A program made the position numbers and the translations under genes. Under the pieces are notes generated by a model, which was not told the DNA's origin, did not search any database, and saw only the letters and a list, made by a program, of their open reading frames with translations. Below, one piece after another: positions 17,048-25,588 of a stretch of 64,000 nt of DNA (positions within the stretch are counted from its first letter, which is position 1; each line of letters begins with the position of its first letter). Location of the stretch: NCBI RefSeq assembly GCF_034932365.1, contig NZ_JAYGHR010000001.1:62001-126000 (forward strand), in the 5' to 3' direction. Source of the stretch: Capilliphycus robustus. GTDB taxonomy: Bacteria > Cyanobacteriota > Cyanobacteriia > Cyanobacteriales > Microcoleaceae.

Positions 17048-17284
17048 ATGGCAACTATCGTTGAACATCAAGAAAGTGGAAAGCGTTATATTTTAATGGG
17101 AACTGGGTTCGGTATTTATAAATCATCTCGCAGTAGTCCCCCTTGGAATCTAACAGCAATTGAAGAAGAAGACCATTATCATTTAGTGGCAGTTTGCGAT
17201 CGCAAAGGTAAGATAAAATGGTTTTATTCTGAGGATTTAGTGGTTGTTGAGGTGGATGGGGGTAAACCTTCAGATTTAGTTTAA
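17048..17284 (+). CDS. Small conserved cyanobacterial protein
   Basis: 78 residues, beta-rich, with GKRYILMGTGFGIYKSSRSS and HLVAVCDRKGKIKWFYSEDL. This looks like a small soluble domain common in cyanobacterial genomes, but I cannot name it or its function. The ATG is preceded by AAAGGCGTGAG, a weak ribosome-binding site. It lies 85 bases after the DUF167 gene on the same strand. Confidence 0.7.
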   Translation: MATIVEHQESGKRYILMGTGFGIYKSSRSSPPWNLTAIEEEDHYHLVAVCDRKGKIKWFYSEDLVVVEVDGGKPSDLV

Positions 17285-17445
17285 CCCCTATTATTTTATA
17301 ACCAAAATTGGCGAGTATTTTGACAATTTTCAGAAAAGAAAAAGATTAATTAAGGTTTGCTGAAAAAGTAATGGAAAAGTCCGAGAAAATTGCTTGATGA
17401 GTCAATATATAATTAGTTACTTATTCTATGGTCTGATGTACGCTA

Positions 17446-17487
17446 CAAAAAATCCCCCAACTGTTTGTTTAGTGGAGGATTTTTCAG
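17446..17487 (-). terminator. Rho-independent terminator of psaL-psaI
   Basis: On the minus strand CTGAAAAATCCTCCAC pairs with the GGGGGATTTTTT arm around a loop rich in A and C, ending in a T-run. It lies 18 bases after the psaI stop. Confidence 0.75.
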
Positions 17488-17505
17488 TTAGTTCAAGCGA
17501 GAGTT

Positions 17506-17622
17506 TTAGACTTCGCTTTCAATGTGAATGAACAGTAAACCCATAACGACAACGGGCATTAACCAGCAAACAACTGGAATCAAAATCCAGGGCAAATATG
17601 CAGCCGCGTATGAACCTGTCAT
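17506..17622 (-). CDS. psaI: Photosystem I subunit VIII PsaI
   Basis: A 38-residue single-span membrane protein. Its sequence begins MTGSYAAAYLPWILIPVV and ends MGLLFIHIESEV, which matches PsaI along its length. PsaI helps PsaL dock and stabilises the PSI trimer. An AGGAGAA site precedes the ATG by 6 bases. It lies about 105 bases downstream of psaL on the same strand and is followed by a strong terminator, so the pair forms an operon. Confidence 0.95.
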   Translation of the reverse strand: MTGSYAAAYLPWILIPVVCWLMPVVVMGLLFIHIESEV

Positions 17623-17726
17623 ATTAAATTCTCCTATTTCACAGTAGCCAAATTGTAACCGAAATTGGTCTGAGTTGTTTTAACCCGTGTTAAAGCTTAG
17701 TCAAGAAAATTCAACTCAGAGGGGAA

Positions 17727-18218
17727 TTAGTTGTTGACAATTCCTCGGAAAATATCATCGACAACCGAGAAGTTTTCCAGCAGGAAGAAGGCAACAAAAG
17801 CGCCGCCCATTGCACCAATAAAGAAGCCACCCGCAAATTGACTCCAGCCTTCATCCGTTTGAAGGAAATCAGCACCTTCAGATTTTTTCTGGAAGGAAAC
17901 TAACCCATAAGCAGACAGACAAGCGGTAGCAATTAAAATCAGAGCAATTCCTGAAATTAATCCGCCTAAGTTGGCGCTGGCACTATCGCGTAATGGCCCA
18001 AATTTAACCCAGGGGCCAATAATAAAATAGCCGTGAGCCATACCAACTTCTAAGCCCCGTAACAGGGGAGAAAGGCCTTTACGATAGGCGGGTAAATTGC
18101 CGATAAATGCCCGTGTAAAGTCGGAGTCACTGATAGGTGTAGACAGATGTCCGACAAAGGGATCGCCCTTATAGGGTTGAACAAACCCTGAATCTCTGGC
18201 GTCGTCAGCCGCACTCAT
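17727..18218 (-). CDS. psaL: Photosystem I reaction centre subunit XI PsaL
   Basis: 163 residues and three membrane segments. PsaL lies at the PSI trimer interface. Typical blocks are FVQPYKGDPFVGHLSTPIS, NLPAYRKGLSPLLRGLEVG and GGFFIGAMGGAFVAFFLLEN. The ATG at 18218 (MSAADDARD) has a good GGAGACAA site upstream; a longer frame from 18299 is open but lacks similarity. The gene heads the psaL-psaI transcript. Confidence 0.96.
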   Translation of the reverse strand: MSAADDARDSGFVQPYKGDPFVGHLSTPISDSDFTRAFIGNLPAYRKGLSPLLRGLEVGMAHGYFIIGPWVKFGPLRDSASANLGGLISGIALILIATACLSAYGLVSFQKKSEGADFLQTDEGWSQFAGGFFIGAMGGAFVAFFLLENFSVVDDIFRGIVNN

Positions 18219-18339
18219 ATTGATTGTCTCCTGTATGTTTGACAATTTGTAGCAAACTTGAGCTTCTATTTTACGCAGGGATGCGTCATCTAGTCGCACA
18301 AATCAACAGGAGCGTTAAAAAAGTTCACATCTTTGTTCA

Positions 18340-19044
18340 TTATTGTTTACTTCTGTACCAATTCGCGAGGGTTGAGGGAGAAATGCCCAACAAATAGGCG
18401 ATAATAATCATTTGATTGATTAACGTTGTCCTCAATACGCCTAACTTTTGCCAGCGTCGTCCCGAAGTTGTCACCGCCACAGGGACAAGGACAATTTTTC
18501 CTCGTCGCCGTAACTGACGCACCAGTTGAAAATCTTCCATCAGAGGCAATTCAGGGAAGCCGCCCACCTCCCAAAAGGTACTCGCTTTGAGAAAAATCCC
18601 CTGATCTCCATAGGGCATTTGGAGATACTGCGATCGCCATTTTACACCCTGTTCGACCCAACGTAACCCGATCACAGATGCGGCTATTTTAAGTTCAAAT
18701 GCCCCTGCAATAGTGTTGGGTTCATCGAGTACCTGACGCACCCATTTCTCAAACCTTTCGGGTAATTGGGTGTCAGCGTGTAAAAATAGCAAAATCTCTC
18801 CGGTTGCTGCTTTCGCCCCCATATTCATCTGATGGGCGCGTCCTCGAATTGTTTCTAAAATTCGCACTTCAATATTTGTATTTTTCCCGAATTTATCGAC
18901 GACTTTTATTGTATTGTCTTGACTGCCACCATCTACGATAATCATTTCAAGATTAGGAGTATTTTGCAGCTTTGACAGCACCGAGATGATTGTTTTTTCC
19001 TCATTTAAAACAGGAATAATAATAGAAATTATAGCTTCATTCAT
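18340..19044 (-). CDS. GT2 glycosyltransferase, arsenosugar-type (TIGR04283-like)
   Basis: 234 residues with a GT-A fold: IIIPVLNEEKTI at the N-terminus, then IVDGGSQDNT, the metal-binding LLFLHADTQLP (DxD-like HAD), and MEDFQLVRQLRRRGK. A C-terminal hydrophobic stretch (MIIIAYLLGIS) may touch the membrane. It pairs with the TIGR04282-type gene 167 bases upstream, a pairing found in many bacteria that is named after arsenosugar synthesis, although no arsM is in this window. The start at 19044 (MNEAIIS) is an ATG; the longer frame begins with TTG. Confidence 0.85.
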   Translation of the reverse strand: MNEAIISIIIPVLNEEKTIISVLSKLQNTPNLEMIIVDGGSQDNTIKVVDKFGKNTNIEVRILETIRGRAHQMNMGAKAATGEILLFLHADTQLPERFEKWVRQVLDEPNTIAGAFELKIAASVIGLRWVEQGVKWRSQYLQMPYGDQGIFLKASTFWEVGGFPELPLMEDFQLVRQLRRRGKIVLVPVAVTTSGRRWQKLGVLRTTLINQMIIIAYLLGISPSTLANWYRSKQ

Positions 19045-19211
19045 TATAGATTTTGCGTACAACAAAGGAAATCTTGAATATGCAGTGTTTCTTATTGCTA
19101 TATATCGCGCTAAAGCGCAACAACGAACAGATTGATATTTGTTTATTGTTGAATAGTTTAATCATCCCGTCTGAGAAATACCCGAAACTTAGATGAAAAA
19201 CCGATGAGAGA

Positions 19212-19799
19212 TTATTTTAAATCTTCAGGACGATCAATATCGGCTAAGGTTGGCAAAAATACAACTGATAAATTTAGAGTTTCACAAACCGTTAGTGTTT
19301 GTTTAAAAACTTCAGAAGTTCCCCAATTAATGCCTAAAAATAATTCGTGGATTAACTGACATAATCCAATTAAATAATAACCCCCATCTTCAGCCCGGCC
19401 AATAATAATATCCTGTTTTTGCAACTTCTCAAATGCCTGAGATAAAATCTCTACACTGAGATCAGGACAATCTGTTCCGATGGCAATAACAGCCGATTTA
19501 CCCGTATTAAAAGCCCCTTGAAAAGACTCTCGCAGGCGATCGCCTAAATCACCAGTTCCCTGCAAATTATACCGCAAATCAACCCCTAACCAATCTTGCA
19601 TCAATTCCAAATTTCCGCCTGTGTAGCGAATTTCAACTGAAACCGAATGAGATGCGGCAAATTCTCTCACCGTTTTAACTGTTTTTTCAGTCATTAGGCG
19701 ATGAAATTCAGCCGCACCTTCTGCCCCCAAAGCGGGAATTAATCGAGTTTTCGTTTTCCCCGCTTCAGGATAACGAGTAAAAATAATCAGATGTTCCAT
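19212..19799 (-). CDS. TIGR04282/DUF2064-type glycosyltransferase
   Basis: 195 residues. The N-terminus MEHLIIFTRYPEAGKTKTRL and the block AVIAIGTDCPDLSVEIL, then GRAEDGGYYLIGLC, are diagnostic of the DUF2064 nucleotide-transferase-like fold linked with TIGR04283 enzymes. It starts 14 bases after the stop of the DUF4157 gene on the same strand, so transcription with that gene is likely. The sugar and acceptor are unknown. Confidence 0.87.
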   Translation of the reverse strand: MEHLIIFTRYPEAGKTKTRLIPALGAEGAAEFHRLMTEKTVKTVREFAASHSVSVEIRYTGGNLELMQDWLGVDLRYNLQGTGDLGDRLRESFQGAFNTGKSAVIAIGTDCPDLSVEILSQAFEKLQKQDIIIGRAEDGGYYLIGLCQLIHELFLGINWGTSEVFKQTLTVCETLNLSVVFLPTLADIDRPEDLK

Positions 19800-19813
19800 T
19801 AATCGCAGGTAGA

Positions 19814-21481
19814 TTAACGCAATTCATTAAGCTTAGTAAACAACAAAACCACCTCAGTTGTAAAGTCTCCCCATTGATCAACCGGAAGGTTGTAAGAGTC
19901 AAAGCTGCGAATTTCCAAAACTGCACCCTGCTTTCGATGAGTCATAGAAACCCCTTCTGGAGAAATTGTTTTCCATTCGGGGCCAACATATTCCATCGAA
20001 AAATCTTGATCCGACCACTGTTGATCTTCGCCATTCAAAACCCCATTTACCCACTCAGAAATAGTTATTTTGGGATTAGCGTCGATACTTCGACCTGTTT
20101 CTTTTCCGGCGGTTAAACTGTGAGGAAAAAGCGGCTCATTCGCTTGTTCTTCTGTCATTCCTGCCGCCATTAAAACATAATTCAAGAATTTTTCTTTATT
20201 GTTAATTTTAACCTGTTGTCGAATTTCTCCCAGGTTAGTTCGGCTTAAAACGGGAACTAATATTTTACCCGTTCGGATTTTAGGGTTCAGACTCATTTCT
20301 GGATTTTGATGGTTGATAAATCGATACTGACCCCCAACATAACTGCCCATCAAAGCAACCAAGCCTTTATATTCCAAAGATTCATTAATTTTTTGGGTAT
20401 AATTAACAGCCTGAACCATCACAATTTTATCAGCTTTTCCGATCAATAATCCTTGATAATAATCCTGATTATTTTCAAGAGAAGTATTGTTAATTTTGGC
20501 AATTTTTTCTAACATCTCAAAAATTCTATCAAGCCTCACTCCTGCTGTCACATGAAATGATCCTGATATTTCATTACCCTTTTGAAAAGGATGCCATCCT
20601 ACGACATAATCTTCAGCGAGTTGAATATATTCTCCTGTTTTTAAATCTACTAAATTCTCGCTTACCCAGTTTTTTAGGTCTTCTACAATACGAGTTAATC
20701 CTTGGGGGCTTTGCGCCTCATCAACGGGATCTGTAATATATTCACAATACCAACTATCCTCGTAACCATCAGGAGTCAGACTCCAAGAGTTACCATTCAT
20801 AATAGCAGATTGACCTTTTTTAATACATCCATCATTGGCTGAAATAAAGGGTAATTCTCGACTTTTTGTTTTAAAGGGAGAGACTTCTTTTCTTTCCGCT
20901 TCTGTTTTAAGAGTCCCTTTTTGTAAATCCATCGGAACTTCTATTTCTAGCCCAATTTTTCTCTGAATAATATTCTGAAATGCTTTAATTATCTTGGGAA
21001 AACTGATATAATTTGCTCTATCAATCTTAAATTTATTCGCTCTTTCCCCCATTTTATCCGCTTCTTGTTCTAGAATAATATTATCATTCACGGATGTATT
21101 TTGAACCTGCAAAGTAGACTGAACTCGACCCTGCATTTGTTGAACAACGTGCCAAACTTCATGGGGTAAATGTTGTTCCTGACCGGGCGCTATATAAATA
21201 TCTTGATCTTGAGTATAAGCTAATGCTTCTAACTCGGCAGGTTTAGCAGAATTATAATGAACTTTCACATCATCGATAGAAAAGCCGCAGAGATATTCAA
21301 TTCCCGCTTTGAGATCATCGGGTATACCCGTTGTATTTTCTGGAGTTGGGAAGATTTGATCAGCTACAGAATTCTCTGTTTCCTCGCCTTGTTTTTTCTG
21401 GGGAGAAACTCGGCGGATCACCGTCCACTGACAAAGACAACGACTGCCTTTTGAGTTGGGGTTCGACTGCTGATAAATCAT
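19814..21481 (-). CDS. DUF4157 (eCIS-core) protein with possible amidoligase-like C-terminus
   Basis: 555 residues, no signal peptide. Residues about 50-150 are a DUF4157 domain: GIPDDLKAGIEYLCGFS, then VKVHYNSAKPAELEALAYT, the HEVWH zinc motif (107-111) and EQEADKMG (138-145). DUF4157 is linked with extracellular contractile injection system cargo and with polymorphic toxins. The 390-residue rest opens with IGLEIEV (176-182), has GSFHVTAGVRLDRIFEML (307-324) and ends near VLEIRSFDS. This order resembles the amidoligase / COOH-NH2-ligase fold, which I infer but cannot prove. It sits 127 bases after nadA and 14 bases before the glycosyltransferase pair. It may be an effector, a modified-peptide ligase or a zinc peptidase. 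Confidence 0.75.
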   Translation of the reverse strand: MIYQQSNPNSKGSRCLCQWTVIRRVSPQKKQGEETENSVADQIFPTPENTTGIPDDLKAGIEYLCGFSIDDVKVHYNSAKPAELEALAYTQDQDIYIAPGQEQHLPHEVWHVVQQMQGRVQSTLQVQNTSVNDNIILEQEADKMGERANKFKIDRANYISFPKIIKAFQNIIQRKIGLEIEVPMDLQKGTLKTEAERKEVSPFKTKSRELPFISANDGCIKKGQSAIMNGNSWSLTPDGYEDSWYCEYITDPVDEAQSPQGLTRIVEDLKNWVSENLVDLKTGEYIQLAEDYVVGWHPFQKGNEISGSFHVTAGVRLDRIFEMLEKIAKINNTSLENNQDYYQGLLIGKADKIVMVQAVNYTQKINESLEYKGLVALMGSYVGGQYRFINHQNPEMSLNPKIRTGKILVPVLSRTNLGEIRQQVKINNKEKFLNYVLMAAGMTEEQANEPLFPHSLTAGKETGRSIDANPKITISEWVNGVLNGEDQQWSDQDFSMEYVGPEWKTISPEGVSMTHRKQGAVLEIRSFDSYNLPVDQWGDFTTEVVLLFTKLNELR

Positions 21482-21608
21482 TCAAAAATCCTGTAACTGC
21501 TGCTGTGACGAACTCTATGATGTCACTGCTCTAATTTTATTCTCAAACTCGCAGCCATTACTGAAGTCAATTTTACCGTTTCGGGTGAGCATTGCCCACC
21601 CTTGAAAT

Positions 21609-22577
21609 TTAACGACTCATTTCTAACATTCGTTGAATAGGCTTTAATGCCGCTAGCCTTATATTTTCAGGAAGGGTAATTTCTGGGGTTCTATTTTTCA
21701 TCGCCAGATAAAGTTTTTCTAGCGTATTCAAACGCATATGCGGACATTCATTGCAAGCACAACTATTCATCGGTGGGGCAGGAATAAACTGTTTATTGCT
21801 GGCTTCTTTTTGCATTTGGTGAATAATTCCCGGTTCAGTTGCTACAATAAATTCTGAACAGTCACTTTGTTGAGCATATTTCAATAATGCTGTCGTTGAA
21901 CCAATATAATCAGCATGACGCAGAACAGGTTCTTCACATTCTGGATGAGCAATAATTTTAGCTTGCGGGTATTGGATTTTTAACTGCACAATCTTCTTTT
22001 CTGAGAAGTTTTCATGCACCATACAAGCCCCATCCCACAGCACTAAATCTCGACCTGTTTCTGCCATCACATAACGGCCTAAATTGCGATCTGGAGCAAA
22101 AATAATTGGTTGATCTTCGGGAATTTGTCGCACAAGATCAACAGCATTTGAACTGGTGCAGATAATATCACTCATCGCTTTAATTGCCGCACTACAGTTA
22201 ATATAAGAGACGACAATATGATCAGGATATTGGGCTTTAAACTGGGCAAATTCTTCAGGCGGACAAGTATCAGCCAGTGAACATCCTGCTTCTAAGTCCG
22301 GTAATAATACTAATTTGTCGGGGTTGAGAATTTTAGCCGTTTCCGCCATAAAATGAACCCCCGCAAACACGATCACATCCGCGCTGGTTTCAGCCGCTTG
22401 ACGAGACAAACCGAGAGAATCTCCGATATAATCAGCAATATCCTGAATATCGGGATCTTGATAATAGTGAGCCAAGACAACCGCGTTTAACTCCCGCTTT
22501 AGGTCATTAATAGCGGAAAACAAATCATCAGGGGTTGTTTCAGATTTCGCTTGTCGGTACAGTGTGGTTGTGAACAT
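21609..22577 (-). CDS. nadA: Quinolinate synthase
   Basis: A [4Fe-4S] enzyme that condenses iminoaspartate (from NadB) with dihydroxyacetone phosphate to give quinolinate. Typical blocks: LNAVVLAHYYQDPDIQDIAD, VIVFAGVHFMAETAKIL, PDLEAGCSLADTC and the C-terminal CACNECPHMRLNTLEKLY. The cluster-binding cysteines fall in these blocks. Length (322) is normal. nadB is 8 kb away on the opposite strand, so the two are not in an operon. Confidence 0.95.
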   Translation of the reverse strand: MFTTTLYRQAKSETTPDDLFSAINDLKRELNAVVLAHYYQDPDIQDIADYIGDSLGLSRQAAETSADVIVFAGVHFMAETAKILNPDKLVLLPDLEAGCSLADTCPPEEFAQFKAQYPDHIVVSYINCSAAIKAMSDIICTSSNAVDLVRQIPEDQPIIFAPDRNLGRYVMAETGRDLVLWDGACMVHENFSEKKIVQLKIQYPQAKIIAHPECEEPVLRHADYIGSTTALLKYAQQSDCSEFIVATEPGIIHQMQKEASNKQFIPAPPMNSCACNECPHMRLNTLEKLYLAMKNRTPEITLPENIRLAALKPIQRMLEMSR

Positions 22578-22747
22578 AAATTGTGCCTTTCCGGTTCAGG
22601 AGTTAACAAAACGTAACTTCTAATTATAGTTGATTTCACCAAAATATGCGGCAGATCGAGGTGACTTGTCTGTTGCGATCGACACCACCGTTCAAAAAAA
22701 GGTCTGAAATTGCCTATCGTAGAATAAGAGAGGCAAGAGAGTAAGAG

Positions 22748-23680
22748 ATGAATCAAAATTGTAAGCAAAGCATTAAGATTGCTGTTGTCGGTGATGTACA
22801 TGACCAATGGGAGGAAGAAGACGGGATCGCCCTCAAGCAGTTAGGCGTTGATTTAGTGCTGTTTGTGGGGGATTATGGTAACGAAGCGGTAGAAGTCGTC
22901 AGAGCGATCGCCGCCTTAGACCTCCCAAAAGCAGCCGTTTTCGGCAACCATGACGCCTGGTATACGATGACCAGTTGGGGACGCAAACATTGTCCCTACG
23001 ACCCCGAAAAAGAAAACTGGGTACAACAACAAATGGATCTGTTGGGAGAAGCCCATGTCGGTTATGGAAAGCGAGATTTCCCCGAATTTGGGCTTACAGT
23101 GGTTGGTAGTCGTCCCTTTACTTGGGGCGGGCCAGAGTGGAGAGAGAGTCAATTCTATCAAGAATGGTTTGGGGTGAATAGTTTTGAAGACTCCACCCGT
23201 CGCATCGTAGAAGCCGCCCAAAGTTCAACCCAGAATACAGTGATTTTTTTAGGTCATACGGGGCCGACGGGGTTAGGAGAAGCAGCAGAAGACCCCTGCG
23301 GCAAAGATTGGAAACCGATAGGAGGAGATTACGGCGATCCGGATTTTGCCTCGGCGATCGCTCAAACTCGGGCTTTAGGAAAACAGATTCCCTTAGTTAC
23401 CTTTGGTCATATGCACCATAATCTTCGCCATACCAAAACTCGTCTGCGGAAATGTGTTGAGGTGGGTTCGGAGGGGACGGTTTATCTAAATGCAGCGAGA
23501 GTGAACCGTATTGAGGACAGAGGAACCGATAAGCAACGCAACTTTTCTCTGGTCATATTAGAAGCAGGTCAGGTGTCTGAGGCGAAATTAGTTTGGGTGA
23601 ACCCAGAGTTTCGCATCGCCGAAGAAGAAATTTTGTATCGCCAATCTCAGCCTGTTGTTGAAGCAGCATCTATGCTATAA
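22748..23680 (+). CDS. Calcineurin-like metallophosphoesterase (TIGR04168-type)
   Basis: 310 residues with the two-metal phosphoesterase motifs: GDVHDQW (Asp/His), VGDYGNE, GNHDAW, then HTGPTGLG and FGHMHHNLR. Such proteins occur in cyanobacteria and plastids; the substrate is unknown. The ATG has GTAAGAG upstream. nadA is divergent across 170 bases, and the gene ends 80 bases before tRNA-Ser. Confidence 0.85.
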   Translation: MNQNCKQSIKIAVVGDVHDQWEEEDGIALKQLGVDLVLFVGDYGNEAVEVVRAIAALDLPKAAVFGNHDAWYTMTSWGRKHCPYDPEKENWVQQQMDLLGEAHVGYGKRDFPEFGLTVVGSRPFTWGGPEWRESQFYQEWFGVNSFEDSTRRIVEAAQSSTQNTVIFLGHTGPTGLGEAAEDPCGKDWKPIGGDYGDPDFASAIAQTRALGKQIPLVTFGHMHHNLRHTKTRLRKCVEVGSEGTVYLNAARVNRIEDRGTDKQRNFSLVILEAGQVSEAKLVWVNPEFRIAEEEILYRQSQPVVEAASML

Positions 23681-23757
23681 TCTTAAACTAGCTTTGAAAT
23701 TAGAGGCAGTATTCGATCTCAAATCGCTGCCCTTTAGATCAAAACTAAATATTGACT

Positions 23758-23845
23758 GGAGAGGTGGCAGAGTGGTCGAATGCGCTCGACTTGAAATCGA
23801 GTAGGAGTTAATAGCTTCTCGTGGGTTCAAATCCCACCCTCTCCG
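23758..23845 (+). tRNA. tRNA-Ser(UGA)
   Basis: A class II tRNA of 88 bases. Acceptor arm GGAGAGG pairs with CCTCTCC, discriminator G. Anticodon stem CTCGA/TCGAG encloses CTTGAAA, giving anticodon TGA. A long variable arm (GGAGTTAATAGCTTCT) and T-arm GTGGG TTCAAAT CCCAC follow. CCA is not encoded. It is the attachment site of the integrase element that follows. Confidence 0.97.
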
Positions 23846-23890
23846 TTTGACAGGGGTTACAGCCTGTCAAAACGAAAAACAGAATTCTAC

Positions 23891-23932
23891 TCTATAGCTC
23901 TATAGAGTAAATTTATAGTGCGTTTATAGTGC
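23891..23932. repeat. TTTATAGTGC direct repeats, left end
   Basis: TTTATAGTGC occurs at 23912-23921 and 23923-23932, an 11-base spacing close to one helical turn. It is preceded by the palindrome CTCTATAGAG at 23898-23907. Related copies lie at the right end. Probable integrase arm-type sites or operator sites. Confidence 0.6.
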
Positions 23933-23955
23933 AAACAAACTATATAACAAAAATT

Positions 23956-24123
23956 ATGTTTAAAGTAATGGTTAAATGCGAAGATGAGGTGTTGGTATAA
24001 ATCATAAAAACTGAATATGAAAAAATTGAAAACTGGCTTGATATTATAAGAAAATTAAGGAGAAGGGAGATATTATCAAGGGAAGAATTTCATAGTGATT
24101 CTTACTTAACTAAGGTTAGTTAA
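23956..24123 (+). pseudogene. Small reading frame interrupted by one in-frame TAA
   Basis: An ATG at 23956 opens a frame of 55 codons broken only by TAA at codon 15 (23998-24000), ending with TAA at 24121. After the stop it continues YEKIENWLDIIRKLRRREIL and SREEFHSDSYL, charged and helical like a small phage regulator. It may be a decayed excisionase-like or regulatory gene of the element. Chance cannot be excluded at this length. Confidence 0.35.
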
Positions 24124-24129
24124 GACAAA

Positions 24130-24161
24130 AAAAGGCTTCTGTCTAAGAATAGAAGCCTTTT
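24130..24161. terminator. Strong bidirectional terminator
   Basis: AAAAGGCTTCT and AGAAGCCTTTT form an 11-bp perfect stem with a 10-base loop. T- and A-runs on either side let it act in both directions, ending the integrase transcript and any reading from the tRNA side. Confidence 0.85.
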
Positions 24162-24188
24162 CTGATTATTCACACAATGTCAATTGTC

Positions 24189-25397
24189 TTATAGAGTAGG
24201 AACTGTTAACATTCTTACGTTGACACCCGCATAATGTTTGTGAATAATATTCACTGAGTTGCCAACTAATTTAGCCAAGTCTTTAACAGGCATTCCTGAC
24301 TCAAGGCAAAGTGTGATGAATGTATGTCTGGTACAATACGGTTTGCGATAAGCTATATTTAACGCGGCTAAAGTAGGTCTCCAAATCTTAGGACGGAAAT
24401 AACCAGACGGATTAACAGGACAACCCATGAGTGATGTAAACACTAAATTATCACTATTGGTTGCTTGTTTTTTCTGTTCAATTAAAATCTGCCTGAGCTG
24501 TTCATTAATTGGGAAAAGTCGTTTTTCCTCTGTTTTTAACCCTTGAACAGTGACACGTCCACCCTTACCGTCAACTATTTCTTTATTGAAGTTGATGTGT
24601 GTGCAATTAGGTGTGATATCATCCCAAGTTAACGCCCTAACCTCGCCAGGTCTCGCACCTGTATAAAAACAGAATGCGGTGTAACCGTAATAAATACAAC
24701 CTTTACTATCTTGTTTAAGATAGTTTAAAATCCTATCCCTTTCTTTTGCTGTAAATGCCAAGTTAGTCCAGTTTTCATCGGTCTTTCTTTGTTTCGCTTC
24801 AAACTGTTTCTCTATTTCAGAAAAGGGTGATTTTTTGAGTTTTAATTTACCTAACTTAATCCCCCAGTCGAAACAGGCGTTAAGTTGAACTATCAACCGC
24901 TTACCCGTCCCGATTGTGAGGGTTTGACTCGCCCAATCAGCAATTTTTTGGGCGTAGCTAACGTCAGACACATCCAAGACGTTAATATCAAAGTAAGGTG
25001 ATTTTTTGATGTGGGAAAGGTTAACCAAGTATCCGTTCTTATAAGTTCCTGGTCTAACCCTTCCCTTTTTTGACTCAGTATAATCGCTATAAAGACTACC
25101 CAAGCTGTAAACCTCGATAATGCTAGGTGGGTTTAATACCGCTACAGACTTGAGAACACGATAACGGTCTAATGTTGGGTCAACACGTTCATAGAGTATG
25201 TCAGACTCCAGTAGTGCTGCTTTAGCTAAAGCTACTTTTCTGTTCTCAGGATTATCAATTAAACCTAAGCTCAAAAAACTGCCAGGCTTACCTGACACAG
25301 ACTTAGGAACGGTAAGCCTGAGTTTACCTCTTGAACTTGATACACCTACCTTACCCCGATACTTCCCCTGCTTTTGAGTAACTGAACTTGATGTCAT
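24189..25397 (-). CDS. Tyrosine-family site-specific integrase
   Basis: 402 residues. Residues about 1-80 form an Arm-binding-like region, about 95-190 a SAM-like core-binding domain, and the rest the catalytic domain. Catalytic pattern: Arg in GARPGEVRALTW, Lys in the beta-hairpin after it, His-Arg type block YCTRHTFITLCLESG, and the nucleophile Tyr in IIHKHYAGV near the C-terminus. It catalyses recombination between the element and the tRNA-Ser gene. Its promoter region contains TATAGTGC/TATAGAGC repeats, so it may regulate itself. It looks intact. Confidence 0.92.
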   Translation of the reverse strand: MTSSSVTQKQGKYRGKVGVSSSRGKLRLTVPKSVSGKPGSFLSLGLIDNPENRKVALAKAALLESDILYERVDPTLDRYRVLKSVAVLNPPSIIEVYSLGSLYSDYTESKKGRVRPGTYKNGYLVNLSHIKKSPYFDINVLDVSDVSYAQKIADWASQTLTIGTGKRLIVQLNACFDWGIKLGKLKLKKSPFSEIEKQFEAKQRKTDENWTNLAFTAKERDRILNYLKQDSKGCIYYGYTAFCFYTGARPGEVRALTWDDITPNCTHINFNKEIVDGKGGRVTVQGLKTEEKRLFPINEQLRQILIEQKKQATNSDNLVFTSLMGCPVNPSGYFRPKIWRPTLAALNIAYRKPYCTRHTFITLCLESGMPVKDLAKLVGNSVNIIHKHYAGVNVRMLTVPTL

Positions 25398-25436
25398 CTC
25401 AAAACCTTCTAAAGCTACAGTACAGCATGATTATAG

Positions 25437-25510
25437 CCTATCTATAGTGCATTTATAGAGCAATTTCTGATTTTAAATTGACATGAATTTTATAATGCCT
25501 GCTCTATAAA
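25437..25510. repeat. Right-end copies of the TTTATAGTGC/TTTATAGAGC repeat
   Basis: CTATAGTGC (25442-25450) and TTTATAGAGC (25452-25461) lie in direct orientation, and an inverted copy GCTCTATAAA lies at 25501-25510. They flank the integrase start and mirror the left-end repeats at 23891-23932, as expected for integrase arm sites. Confidence 0.6.
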
Positions 25511-25528
25511 GGTTACAGATTTTAATAT

Positions 25529-25588
25529 GACTCGAGTTTAACTCGAGTGTGCCGAAAGGTACCGGGAGTTAAAATCTCCCCCTCTCCG
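25529..25588 (+). pseudogene. Decayed 3' half of a tRNA-Ser at the attR end
   Basis: An anticodon-arm-like hairpin (CTCGA GTTTAAC TCGAG), a variable arm (GTGCC GAAA GGTAC), a T-arm (GGGAG TTAAAAT CTCCC) and the acceptor 3' strand CCTCTCCG are all present. There is no acceptor 5' strand or D-arm. This is the expected displaced half after integration at the anticodon loop. Anticodon positions read TTA instead of TGA, and the T-loop has an A in place of the invariant C, so it is not a working tRNA. Confidence 0.7.

Noticed and set aside
18219..18299. N-terminal extension of psaL
   Set aside because: The frame is open but PsaL normally starts at MSAADD, which has its own ribosome-binding site.
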